From: Alteromonas sp. a30
GTDB lineage: Bacteria > Pseudomonadota > Gammaproteobacteria > Enterobacterales > Alteromonadaceae
Length of the DNA stretch: 64,000 bases
NCBI RefSeq assembly: GCF_026788005.1
Contig: NZ_JABEPE010000015.1
Coordinates: 57,674-121,673, forward strand
Direction: 5' to 3'
The position numbers and the translations under genes are program-made. A model generated the notes under the pieces. The model was not told where the DNA came from. It made no database searches and saw nothing but the letters and a program-made list of their open reading frames with translations. Positions 56,720 through 64,000 of the stretch are shown here, one piece after another. How positions within the stretch are numbered: position 1 is the first letter of the stretch; each line of letters begins with the position of its first letter.

Positions 56720-57328
56720 TTAAGTAGTCATTGAGCCAGTTTCTATTCTCGATTGTTGCTGCCAATTCTTTAAGCCATAAATCGCCATAAAGAAATAACC
56801 GATAAATAGGATCGTGGTGAAATATAATCCTTGAGATGCGTACAAGTATGTTGCAATGCTATTGATCACTATCCAGTAGCCCCAGTTTTCAATGACTTTT
56901 TGGGTGACTAGAAATGTTGTGAAGACACTAAATACGGCAACACCTGCGTCCAAGTATTGCGTCGAAATATGTGTTGTACCATCACCCAGTTGCACAAATA
57001 AATGCGTGGCGAATAACAAAATAACGATAGACAATAAATGCCATTTGATACTCAACGTTTTAACGCTGGATACGGATTGATTAGCAGCGATTTTGCGCCA
57101 TGAAAGCCACCCATATAAAGCCATCAACACATAATAAATGTTCAGCCATGACTGATGTGGCAACGCAGACTCCCAGAAAACCCAAGTATAAATGCTGGAA
57201 CTGAATAAGGCGCATGGCCAGCACAGCATATTTTGTTTCGCCGCTAGCCAAACGTAAGCAAAGGCTAATATCGCCGCTATCATTTCAAGCAGGCTTAGCG
57301 CCGATACTTCACTGATTATGCTGTCCAT
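56720..57328 (-). CDS. pnuT: PnuC-family thiamine transporter PnuT
   Basis: The 202-residue membrane protein has seven hydrophobic segments and PnuC signatures: QSWLNIYYVLMALYGWLSW and a C-terminal IENWGYWIVINSIATYLY. PnuT proteins are facilitated diffusion channels for thiamine that depend on intracellular phosphorylation, matching the adjacent kinase gene. The TPP riboswitch at the operon head supports thiamine rather than nicotinamide riboside as substrate. Confidence 0.88.
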   Translation of the reverse strand: MDSIISEVSALSLLEMIAAILAFAYVWLAAKQNMLCWPCALFSSSIYTWVFWESALPHQSWLNIYYVLMALYGWLSWRKIAANQSVSSVKTLSIKWHLLSIVILLFATHLFVQLGDGTTHISTQYLDAGVAVFSVFTTFLVTQKVIENWGYWIVINSIATYLYASQGLYFTTILFIGYFFMAIYGLKNWQQQSRIETGSMTT

Positions 57329-57363
57329 GACACCCTCTCTTATAAGTTATTTTATGGTCGTGA

Positions 57364-59433
57364 TTAGAATCGGTAGTCAGCGCTAATGCCAACCTGTCTA
57401 CCATCACCTAATTGATAGTAAGGCTCTTCAGGAAAATAACCGTCTCTTGGATCGTTGTTAAACCCACCAAAGCCACGCACAAAATAGGTTTTATCAAATA
57501 GGTTTTTAGCCCATAAACTCAACTGCCAATCATTTAGCTGATACGACAAATTAGCATGCCAAAGCACATAAGAAGGCGAAAGTTCATCATGACCATCGGA
57601 AAAACGATGTTCGCCTTTACCGTCGGCTTCAATGTTTAAACGAAGATTTTCGCTTAAATCTGACTGCAAACGTACATTAAAGGTGTAATCCGGTGATTGT
57701 GCCTGATCTTGCTTCTCAATGTACTCGCCTTTGGCATTGGTATAGTTTTCAAACTCTGCGTTAAGTAACCCTAGATTGGTAAACAGGTTAAGACTTGGGC
57801 TAATTTCAAATTGCGTTTGCAATTCCAACCCGTAGTTTGTCCCTAAATCGGCATTGGCAATCACATCAACAAAACTAACCGCTTCGCTGCCTTCAATTGG
57901 CAATGTAGTGAAATCGCTAATTTGAGTGTCTTTGCGATCCATGTAAAACGCGGATACTCCTACAAATAAACGCTTATCAAGGAAAAACTGCTTCAAGCCA
58001 ATTTCGTAATTCCAGTTGTATTCGGCATCAAATAAGCGATGTTCATTTTCGATGCGTTGGTCTGGATTAAACCCTCCTAATTTGTAGCCTCGATGCACAC
58101 CAGCATAGAGCAAACCGAACGTTTCAGAGTCGTATTCCAGTACCAGTTTACCGCCCACTAAGGTGTCGTCGCTAACATCGGAAAATTCACGATTATCACG
58201 GTAATCAATATCGTTCGTTTCTACACGTAAGCCGGAAACCAACGTCAATTTATCGCTGAGGGTAGTCTCGAATTGCCCGTACGCGGCGTAAGTCACTACG
58301 CTGTATTCGCTGGTAAAGTCATCATCATAGGTATATTGACGCAGCAAGGATTCGTTGGTATCGCGCAAATAAACGCCCAATAACCATGAAGTGCTATCAG
58401 CAAATAGCTTGCTACTTGCGTTCGACATAATGCGTACATCTACTGCTTTATTCTCGCGATTACGGAAATATTCGTCGACCGAACTGTATTCATCGGGATG
58501 AAAACCAACAAAGGTCCAGTCTTCATCGTAACCATACTCGATGTCTGAATCATTGTAAGTTAGTACCGTTTGGATGCTGCCCCAGCTTTCTTGCCATGTT
58601 GTATTGATACCAAATGCATGGGTTTGTTGGCGATCGAATCCGGGTTCATCAGAGCGAGTTTTTCTATCGTTATCTAAAGAAAAAGCATCGTAACCATTGT
58701 CGATATCGAAAAACTGATAGGACAAATCCATGGTCATCTCTTGGTTAGGCTGATAACGTAATTTTAATCGTGAAGAAAATTCGTCGATGTTGTCGGTATC
58801 GTCACGATCTAGATAGCTATTTTCAATAAAACCATCGCTTTTAAATTGCTGAACGGCAACACGATATTGCCAATCATCACTTAAGCTATCGCCGTAAGCC
58901 CCAGCGAGTTCCCATGTATTATTCTGCGCCAGTCCCGCTTTAAAGCGTCCGCTTGCTTCTTTTGATGGATCTACGGTTTTTAATTTAATTAACCCCGCCA
59001 TAGCTGACGCACCAAAAGCGGTACCTCGTGGACCATTTAGCACTTCAACTTGTTCAATGTCGAATAACGTAGCGATGCCAACGGTGCCAGAAAAATCCAT
59101 ATCATCGATAATAAAACCAACGGATGGGTTGATTGGCTCCGCAAACTGACTACGCTCGCCGATTCCACGAATTTGAACAAAGCGTCCTCGACCAGCACCG
59201 CTGGCAAACGTGACGTTTGGAGCAACATTGATAATTTCTTCAAGGTGCTGGGCTTGACGAGTATTAATCGTATCCAAAGACACTACGGCCACAGAACTGG
59301 CTATATCTTCTATAGAATCGCCTCGAAAATCAGCGGTGACTTCAATGGTTTCAATTTGATTTGCTAAAGCGGGTTGAAAAACCGCGCACAGACTTAACGC
59401 AAGATAGGTTTTACCTAAGTGTTGTTTTTTCAC
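57364..59433 (-). CDS. TonB-dependent receptor for thiamine
   Basis: The 689-residue receptor starts at GTG, has a signal peptide (to about residue 24), TonB-box-like IETIEVTADFRG, a plug (about residues 28-150; FVQIRGIGERSQF, VEVLNGPRGTAFGASAMAG) and a 22-strand barrel ending in Phe (ISADYRF). A TPP riboswitch lies in its leader, and pnuT and a thiamine-kinase-like gene follow, so its substrate is very probably thiamine or a thiamine phosphate. The same operon design has been described by comparative genomics of the thiamine regulon in related bacteria. Confidence 0.92.
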   Translation of the reverse strand: MKKQHLGKTYLALSLCAVFQPALANQIETIEVTADFRGDSIEDIASSVAVVSLDTINTRQAQHLEEIINVAPNVTFASGAGRGRFVQIRGIGERSQFAEPINPSVGFIIDDMDFSGTVGIATLFDIEQVEVLNGPRGTAFGASAMAGLIKLKTVDPSKEASGRFKAGLAQNNTWELAGAYGDSLSDDWQYRVAVQQFKSDGFIENSYLDRDDTDNIDEFSSRLKLRYQPNQEMTMDLSYQFFDIDNGYDAFSLDNDRKTRSDEPGFDRQQTHAFGINTTWQESWGSIQTVLTYNDSDIEYGYDEDWTFVGFHPDEYSSVDEYFRNRENKAVDVRIMSNASSKLFADSTSWLLGVYLRDTNESLLRQYTYDDDFTSEYSVVTYAAYGQFETTLSDKLTLVSGLRVETNDIDYRDNREFSDVSDDTLVGGKLVLEYDSETFGLLYAGVHRGYKLGGFNPDQRIENEHRLFDAEYNWNYEIGLKQFFLDKRLFVGVSAFYMDRKDTQISDFTTLPIEGSEAVSFVDVIANADLGTNYGLELQTQFEISPSLNLFTNLGLLNAEFENYTNAKGEYIEKQDQAQSPDYTFNVRLQSDLSENLRLNIEADGKGEHRFSDGHDELSPSYVLWHANLSYQLNDWQLSLWAKNLFDKTYFVRGFGGFNNDPRDGYFPEEPYYQLGDGRQVGISADYRF

Positions 59434-59524
59434 TTTTCGTGGATCTCTTCTTGTTCATATACATGAAAAGATCCGGTTTTACGGCAGGGTAAAAGATGTA
59501 CTAACTTTGTGAAGAGTAGAATCA

Positions 59525-59632
59525 CCATCCCTACGCCGGCATTATCCGGATCAGGTTATAGGGTTCCGATAAACTTCGATCTCAGCCTTAACGATTAATG
59601 ATAAATCACTAATCAGACACCCCTTGGTTCTG
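59525..59632 (-). promoter_or_regulatory. TPP (thi-box) riboswitch
   Basis: On the minus strand the conserved blocks appear in order: GGGGTGTC, a variable P3 region, GGCTGAGAT, ACCCTATAACCTGATC, then GGATAATGCCGGCGTAGGGA. These are the thiamine pyrophosphate-binding signatures. It is about 90 bases upstream of the TonB receptor start, and its 3' part is followed by T-rich sequence. TPP binding should reduce expression of the receptor-pnuT-kinase operon. Confidence 0.96.
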
Positions 59633-59710
59633 TGATGCAGCTAAACAGCATCGGGGCGGATTGTAGCAACCTTTTGAAGAGTTTCAAGAAAGAATTAGCG
59701 TGGGGAAATT

Positions 59711-59731
59711 GGCCGGGTAAGGAACCCGACC
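59711..59731 (-). terminator. Hairpin after the aminotransferase gene
   Basis: GGCCGGGT (59711-59718) pairs with ACCCGACC (59724-59731), with one G-T pair, 22 bases after the stop codon of the class V aminotransferase gene (minus strand). The T-run is short, so the terminator call is tentative. Confidence 0.5.
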
Positions 59732-59752
59732 AAGACTGTTCGTATGATGAAC

Positions 59753-60871
59753 TTATTTTAAAACATTGCTAAGTGTCGCTAAACAAAGGGCAACGTTTTC
59801 ACTACGAGCACCATAGCCCATCAATCCGATACGCCATGTTTTACCTGCGAAATCACCTAAACCAGCGCCAATTTCTAGGTTGTACTCTTCTAACAAATGT
59901 TTACGTACTGAGGCATCATCAATGCCTTCTGGGATGTAAATATTGTTTAATTGAGGTAAACGCTCAGCTTCTGGCACAACTAGCTCTAAACCAAGCTTAT
60001 CTAAGCCATCACGCAGTTGTAGGTGCATTTTCTGATGGCGTGCCCAAGAATTCTCTAAGCCTTCTTGTTGAAGCAGGACTAATGACTCATGTAATGCGTA
60101 GAGTGCATTAACTGGAGCTGTGTGGTGGTAGCTACGCTTGCCTTCGCCAGACCAATAGCTCATGACTAGCGATTGGTCTAAGAACCAACTTTGAACGGGT
60201 GTTTTGCGCGCTTTAATTTTCTCCACCGCTGCATCGCTGAAGCTAACTGGCGATAAACCCGGTACACATGATAAGCATTTTTGGCTACCAGAATAAATAG
60301 CATCAATGCCCCATTCGTCTACGCGTAATTCAACACCACCAAGTGAAGTTACTGCATCAACAATGCTTAAGCAGCCATGCTGTTTCGCAATGGCACACAA
60401 TGTTTTCGCATCCGAAAGCGCGCCTGTTGAAGTTTCAGCATGAACAAACGCCAAGAATTTCGCATCTGCGTTCGCTTTTAATGTATCTTCCACTTGCTGA
60501 GGATCAACAGCTCGTCCCCATTTTTGTTCGATAACAACAGGAACCCCACCGCAACGCTTAACATTTTCGGCCATACGCTGACCAAATACGCCGTTGATAC
60601 AAACAACAACTTTATCACCTGGCTCAACGAGGTTAACAAAACACGTTTCCATACCGGCTGAACCCGGTGCAGAAACAGCCATTGTCAATTTATTTTCTGT
60701 TTGAAATGCATACTGCAACAAGGTCTTAATTTCATCCATTAAGCCAATAAATAGCGGGTCAAGATGCCCAATGGTCGGCTTTGCTTGAGCAGCTAAAACT
60801 TGAGGGTTAACGTCTGATGGGCCTGGTCCCATAAGGATTCTTCTAGGCGGGAAAAAGTGTGAAATATTCAT
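59753..60871 (-). CDS. Class V aminotransferase (serine-pyruvate/alanine-glyoxylate type)
   Basis: The protein has 372 residues from the ATG at 60871, chosen because relatives start with an [11 protein letters not shown] segment; ATG 60877 and GTG 60883 are alternatives, and no ribosome-binding site decides. It has the PLP-binding Lys in GSQKCLS (K198), [10 protein letters not shown] near the start, [10 protein letters not shown], and DAVTSLGG. The family moves amino groups from Ala or Ser to glyoxylate or related acids in the cytoplasm. It is monocistronic, upstream of the TPP operon. Confidence 0.88.
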   Translation of the reverse strand: MNISHFFPPRRILMGPGPSDVNPQVLAAQAKPTIGHLDPLFIGLMDEIKTLLQYAFQTENKLTMAVSAPGSAGMETCFVNLVEPGDKVVVCINGVFGQRMAENVKRCGGVPVVIEQKWGRAVDPQQVEDTLKANADAKFLAFVHAETSTGALSDAKTLCAIAKQHGCLSIVDAVTSLGGVELRVDEWGIDAIYSGSQKCLSCVPGLSPVSFSDAAVEKIKARKTPVQSWFLDQSLVMSYWSGEGKRSYHHTAPVNALYALHESLVLLQQEGLENSWARHQKMHLQLRDGLDKLGLELVVPEAERLPQLNNIYIPEGIDDASVRKHLLEEYNLEIGAGLGDFAGKTWRIGLMGYGARSENVALCLATLSNVLK

Positions 60872-61094
60872 AAACATATGCACTATTGTTGATTAAGGAT
60901 GAAAGACTATCATGGTATAAATTTACCCGGCAATAGGATAATGTAATTACCCAACTGAATTTCTCTACTTTGTGTAAACTATTCAGTCAATAGCCTCGAT
61001 TCTTCGTATATTTTATTTCTCAGTGATTAAGACATTAGAAAATCACCGTAAGACGCCGTAAACTACTTCTTTTCACGTATTTACTAGACGCTAC

Positions 61095-63251
61095 ATGAAT
61101 TTTCACTCAGAGATTTTCCAATGGCTTGAGCAAAGAAAGCAGAGTCCGCATCATCGCCAACTTCTAATACTTGCGGGTGATGAACAATGGGGGATACAAA
61201 CTGCAAAATCCATTATTCAAGCACTGAATGAAAATAGCAATAGTCCGGTATTAAGCGTCGCTGTACCAAACTTGGGGACTTGCATTGAAAACAGCAAATA
61301 CCGCCAATTTTTAGGACAAGAATTTAACGCATTAATCTACAATGCTTGGCAAGGGATTCGCGCTAACGCCTTATCGGCACTTGCCGGAACCGTACAAAAA
61401 GGCGGCCTAATGCTGCTTCTCTGTCCTGCCTTTGACTCTTGGCCTGCATATAAAGACCCAGAACTACCGAAACGTATTTCTTTTGGTTATGTTGAAAATT
61501 TTCAAACCAGTTATTTCGTAAAACGGCTAATTCAACAAATTGAAAATGATCAAGACGTTGCCATTATTACAGTTGATAAATGCAAACTTCCTTTAGCTCC
61601 TGTTGATACTTTGAATGAGCGACCGGAAACACAAAGATTAATAGCTAACATTAACGTATCGAGCGCTCAAAAAAGCGTTATTGATGCGGTAATAAAAGTG
61701 GCAATTGGTCACAGAAGTCGCCCCCTTATAATTGAAGCTGACAGAGGACGAGGCAAATCCGCTTCTTTGGGAATAGCCGCTGCAACCTTAACTCAAAGGT
61801 ATAATAAAAAAGTAATAGTTACCGCCTCCCATCGCTCTCAGTGTGCTCAAACTTTTAGGTTTTATGAGTTAGCTAAAGGCGCTGATTCGTGCTTATGTTA
61901 TTGGCCTATTGATAGACTCATTGATGAGCAACCTCAGGCGGATCTTATTTTAATTGATGAAGCTGCAACGATTCCGAATAGCCTATTAAATAAACTGTGT
62001 CATTTATATAAACGCTTAGTCTTCAGTACAACTATTCATGGCTATGAAGGCAGTGGAAAAGGTTTTGAACTCCGATTTAAACCGCAACTGATTGAACAGT
62101 TTCCACATACAAAGCACTGTTATTTATCCCCCCCTTTAAGATGGTACGAAGGAGATGCACTTGAACGCTTCTGGTTTCAGTTTTTCTGCCAGCGCTCCGT
62201 TAAACGAAACCGCGTGTCGCTTACAGTTAGTCAAGATGGTCGTTATTCTGGCTATGTAAGCAAACAGCAATTGCTGGACTCTCCAGAAATGCTACACGAT
62301 ATATTTACATTACTTATTGAAGCGCATTACCAAACAAGTCCCGATACGTTGACGGCTTTACTAGAAGCTCCCAATCACGATCTTTTCGTCATTATAGATT
62401 CAGGGAAGGTTGTAGCAACGGCACTAACCGCCTTAGAAGGGGGGGAATGTTTGAATAAACTGGCACATGAAATCAGCAGTGGGAAAAGGAGGCCAAATGG
62501 TCACTTACTAGCCCAAAGGCTAAGTTATTTGTGCTCAGAGCTAACATTCTCTACTTACCAATACCGCCGAATCGTACGTATTGCTGTATCTCAACACCAC
62601 AGACGTAGAGGGCTCGCTTCCGAGTTAGTGAAATTAATTGAGACTTATGACGATGAAACAAGCGCAGACGCTAAAGCAACTTTTATTGGCGCTTCATTTG
62701 GCCTTGATGTGGGGACACTGCAGTTTTGGTTAAGCCAAGGCTTTAACATTGTTGATATAAGCTACAAAAAGGAAACAACCACCGGGGAATTCAACGCGTT
62801 AGTTCTTAGAGCAATTCCTAATACTGCCAGCTCAGCATTAACCGATTTAACGTTTCTAATTCAAAGGTTCCAACAAGAGTTTACATTCCAGCTTTCAAGG
62901 GTATTCCAAACGATGAATACTGCTCTTGTTAAACAAATCTTGATAGACAGATACCATAAGCATATAAACAAAGCAGATAGGACTGACGATAATCCAAACT
63001 ATCGAGATAAAGAACTGCTGCAATTTGCTAAAGGAGAAAGAACACTGGATATAAGCTTACGGGCTATCCACCAATTCTGTGTAAACAAATTAGACTTTGC
63101 GCGTAGTGATGATGAAGAAATGTCAATCCTTATTCAATATGTACTGCAAAACCGTAGCGTGTCTGAACTACAAAAGCAGGGGTTGATAAAAGGCAAAAAA
63201 GAACTTCAAGATAAGTTGAGACACACCCTAAGCAAGTTGGTTGGCTACTGA
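61095..63251 (+). CDS. tmcA: tRNA(Met) cytidine acetyltransferase
   Basis: The 718-residue protein matches TmcA in length and architecture: an N-terminal domain, a helicase-like ATPase with Walker A (ADRGRGKSASLG, Lys 221) and DEAATIP (from 288) as Walker B, then a GNAT domain with IAVSQHHRRRGLASELVKLI and a tRNA-binding C-terminus. It makes N4-acetylcytidine at the wobble base of elongator tRNA-Met, using acetyl-CoA and ATP. It is divergent from the aminotransferase gene and converges with the GNAT gene. Confidence 0.95.
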   Translation: MNFHSEIFQWLEQRKQSPHHRQLLILAGDEQWGIQTAKSIIQALNENSNSPVLSVAVPNLGTCIENSKYRQFLGQEFNALIYNAWQGIRANALSALAGTVQKGGLMLLLCPAFDSWPAYKDPELPKRISFGYVENFQTSYFVKRLIQQIENDQDVAIITVDKCKLPLAPVDTLNERPETQRLIANINVSSAQKSVIDAVIKVAIGHRSRPLIIEADRGRGKSASLGIAAATLTQRYNKKVIVTASHRSQCAQTFRFYELAKGADSCLCYWPIDRLIDEQPQADLILIDEAATIPNSLLNKLCHLYKRLVFSTTIHGYEGSGKGFELRFKPQLIEQFPHTKHCYLSPPLRWYEGDALERFWFQFFCQRSVKRNRVSLTVSQDGRYSGYVSKQQLLDSPEMLHDIFTLLIEAHYQTSPDTLTALLEAPNHDLFVIIDSGKVVATALTALEGGECLNKLAHEISSGKRRPNGHLLAQRLSYLCSELTFSTYQYRRIVRIAVSQHHRRRGLASELVKLIETYDDETSADAKATFIGASFGLDVGTLQFWLSQGFNIVDISYKKETTTGEFNALVLRAIPNTASSALTDLTFLIQRFQQEFTFQLSRVFQTMNTALVKQILIDRYHKHINKADRTDDNPNYRDKELLQFAKGERTLDISLRAIHQFCVNKLDFARSDDEEMSILIQYVLQNRSVSELQKQGLIKGKKELQDKLRHTLSKLVGY

Positions 63252-63262
63252 TAAAGCAGTGG

Positions 63263-63826
63263 CTATCGCCCCGGTAAGTCTCGACGAATTAAACTATACA
63301 AATCCATGGAATGAAAAGCGCCATTCCAAAAGCACTTATCCCTGAGCGTGCCTTCATATTGAAAACCAAAACGTTTAACCAGCTTAATTGAGGCTTCATT
63401 ATGAGGGAGGATTGATGCCTCTATTCTGTTCACAAAAAAGGGAAAACCTTCACTGAAGGCGTAATCTAAAATTACAGCTAACATTTCTGTTGCGTATCCC
63501 TGACCCCAATATTCAAATGCTAAGTCATAACCAAGGTTTACACTATGATCAAATTCATTCCAGGTGGTAAAACCCGCCGTTCCGATTAACTCACCGGAAC
63601 CCTTTTTTCTCGCAGCCCAACGAATTCCGGTAAAGCTTTCAAAACGTGCATCAAAGTAATCAACTAAATTATCTGCTTCGCTAATATCTTTGAAACGCTC
63701 AACATCGTAATTTTCAATTACTCTTGGGTCAGAAAATATTTTATAGATTGAAGTTCTGTCTGATTTGGTTAGCCTATCAATTATCAGGCGCTCTGTTGTT
63801 AATACGGGAAATATTTTGAATGCCAT
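63263..63826 (-). CDS. GNAT-family acetyltransferase (RimJ/RimL-like)
   Basis: The 187-residue enzyme starts at ATG 63826; a TTG at 63844 is in frame but less likely. It carries the RimJ/RimL pattern: LTTERLIIDRLTKSD, then LGYDLAFEYWGQGYATEML (acetyl-CoA loop), RIEASILPHNEASIKLVKRF and GFQYEGTLRDKCFW. These enzymes acetylate N-terminal amines of ribosomal proteins or small substrates; the target here is unknown. It converges with tmcA without a visible terminator. Confidence 0.88.
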   Translation of the reverse strand: MAFKIFPVLTTERLIIDRLTKSDRTSIYKIFSDPRVIENYDVERFKDISEADNLVDYFDARFESFTGIRWAARKKGSGELIGTAGFTTWNEFDHSVNLGYDLAFEYWGQGYATEMLAVILDYAFSEGFPFFVNRIEASILPHNEASIKLVKRFGFQYEGTLRDKCFWNGAFHSMDLYSLIRRDLPGR

Positions 63827-63929
63827 TAAGGTTGTACTAAGCAAAATAGGAATACGAAGACCTTAATCAACTTTCTGATCTTTATCTATTTAAATTTTGA
63901 ATTCTATTTCAAGTATTGAAACGAAAAAA

Positions 63930-63953
63930 AGCCCTGCTCGTATGAACAGGGCT
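63930..63953 (-). terminator. Terminator of the rRNA operon
   Basis: On the minus strand AGCCCTG pairs with CAGGGCT around a ten-base loop, followed by a run of seven T. It lies 13 bases after the end of the 5S rRNA gene. Confidence 0.9.
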
Positions 63954-63966
63954 TCTTAGGAATGGG

Positions 63967-64000
63967 AGCCTGGCAGTGTGCTACTCTCACATGGGGAAAC
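63967..64000 (-). rRNA. 5S rRNA, 3' end (partial, cut by window edge)
   Basis: The last bases, read on the minus strand, give GTTTCCCCATGTGAGAGTAG, then the 5S 3' end CACACTGCCAGGCTC. This matches the conserved 3' part of gammaproteobacterial 5S rRNA. The rest of the rRNA operon should lie to the right of the window. Confidence 0.93.

Overview
The window looks like chromosomal DNA of a free-living marine gammaproteobacterium, most likely Alteromonadales. This is inferred from the low-to-moderate GC, four TonB-dependent receptors, the prfB-lysS, holD-rimI and nhaR/nhaA neighbourhoods, tmcA, and several large secreted beta-propeller proteins. No phage, plasmid or insertion-sequence genes are visible.

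Layout. 0.3-10.4 kb: a secreted propeller-amidohydrolase, a TetR regulator with an Mpo1-like membrane protein, a LamG protein, a sulfotransferase, a hexanucleotide repeat tract, small hypothetical proteins and a porin. 10.4-16 kb: a LysR regulator divergent from a MexEF-like RND adaptor and pump. 16-18.7 kb: lysS and prfB, the latter with its programmed +1 frameshift. 18.9-20.5 kb: a satD-DUF3307 pair behind five palindromic sites spaced exactly 29 bp apart. 20.5 kb: a remnant of a GFA-family gene. 21-30.2 kb: a TonB receptor, an AraC regulator and a tight five-gene set (BASS transporter, extended SDR, CxxCH/Vgb-like propeller, MFS, classical SDR) that looks like an uptake and catabolic module for an unknown compound. 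30.5-33.6 kb: an ATP-grasp ligase overlapping a fused N-formylglutamate-amidohydrolase-like/QEGLA (MATCAP-like) metallopeptidase. 34-44.4 kb: two TonB receptors, a PepSY protein, a sortilin-like BNR protein and a secreted CxxCH/terpenoid-cyclase-fold protein. 44.8-47.6 kb: mntP, an orphan solute-binding protein, a zinc-ribbon membrane protein and a lipoprotein. 47.7-55.6 kb: argS, prfC, nhaR, nhaA, an AbiEi-type antitoxin without a visible toxin, rimI, holD and tRNA-Trp. 55.7-59.7 kb: a TPP-riboswitch-controlled thiamine salvage operon (receptor, PnuT, kinase). 59.7-64 kb: a class V aminotransferase, tmcA, a GNAT enzyme, and the 3' end of a 5S rRNA with its terminator at the right edge.

The most distinctive signals are the 29-bp-period operator array before satD, the ATP-grasp/QEGLA pair, the 21-30 kb module, the (TTTCTC)7 tract, the lone AbiEi gene, and the ATC-N9-GAT dyad between the LysR gene and the RND operon. 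All functional statements rest on reading motifs and gene context; no searches were run.
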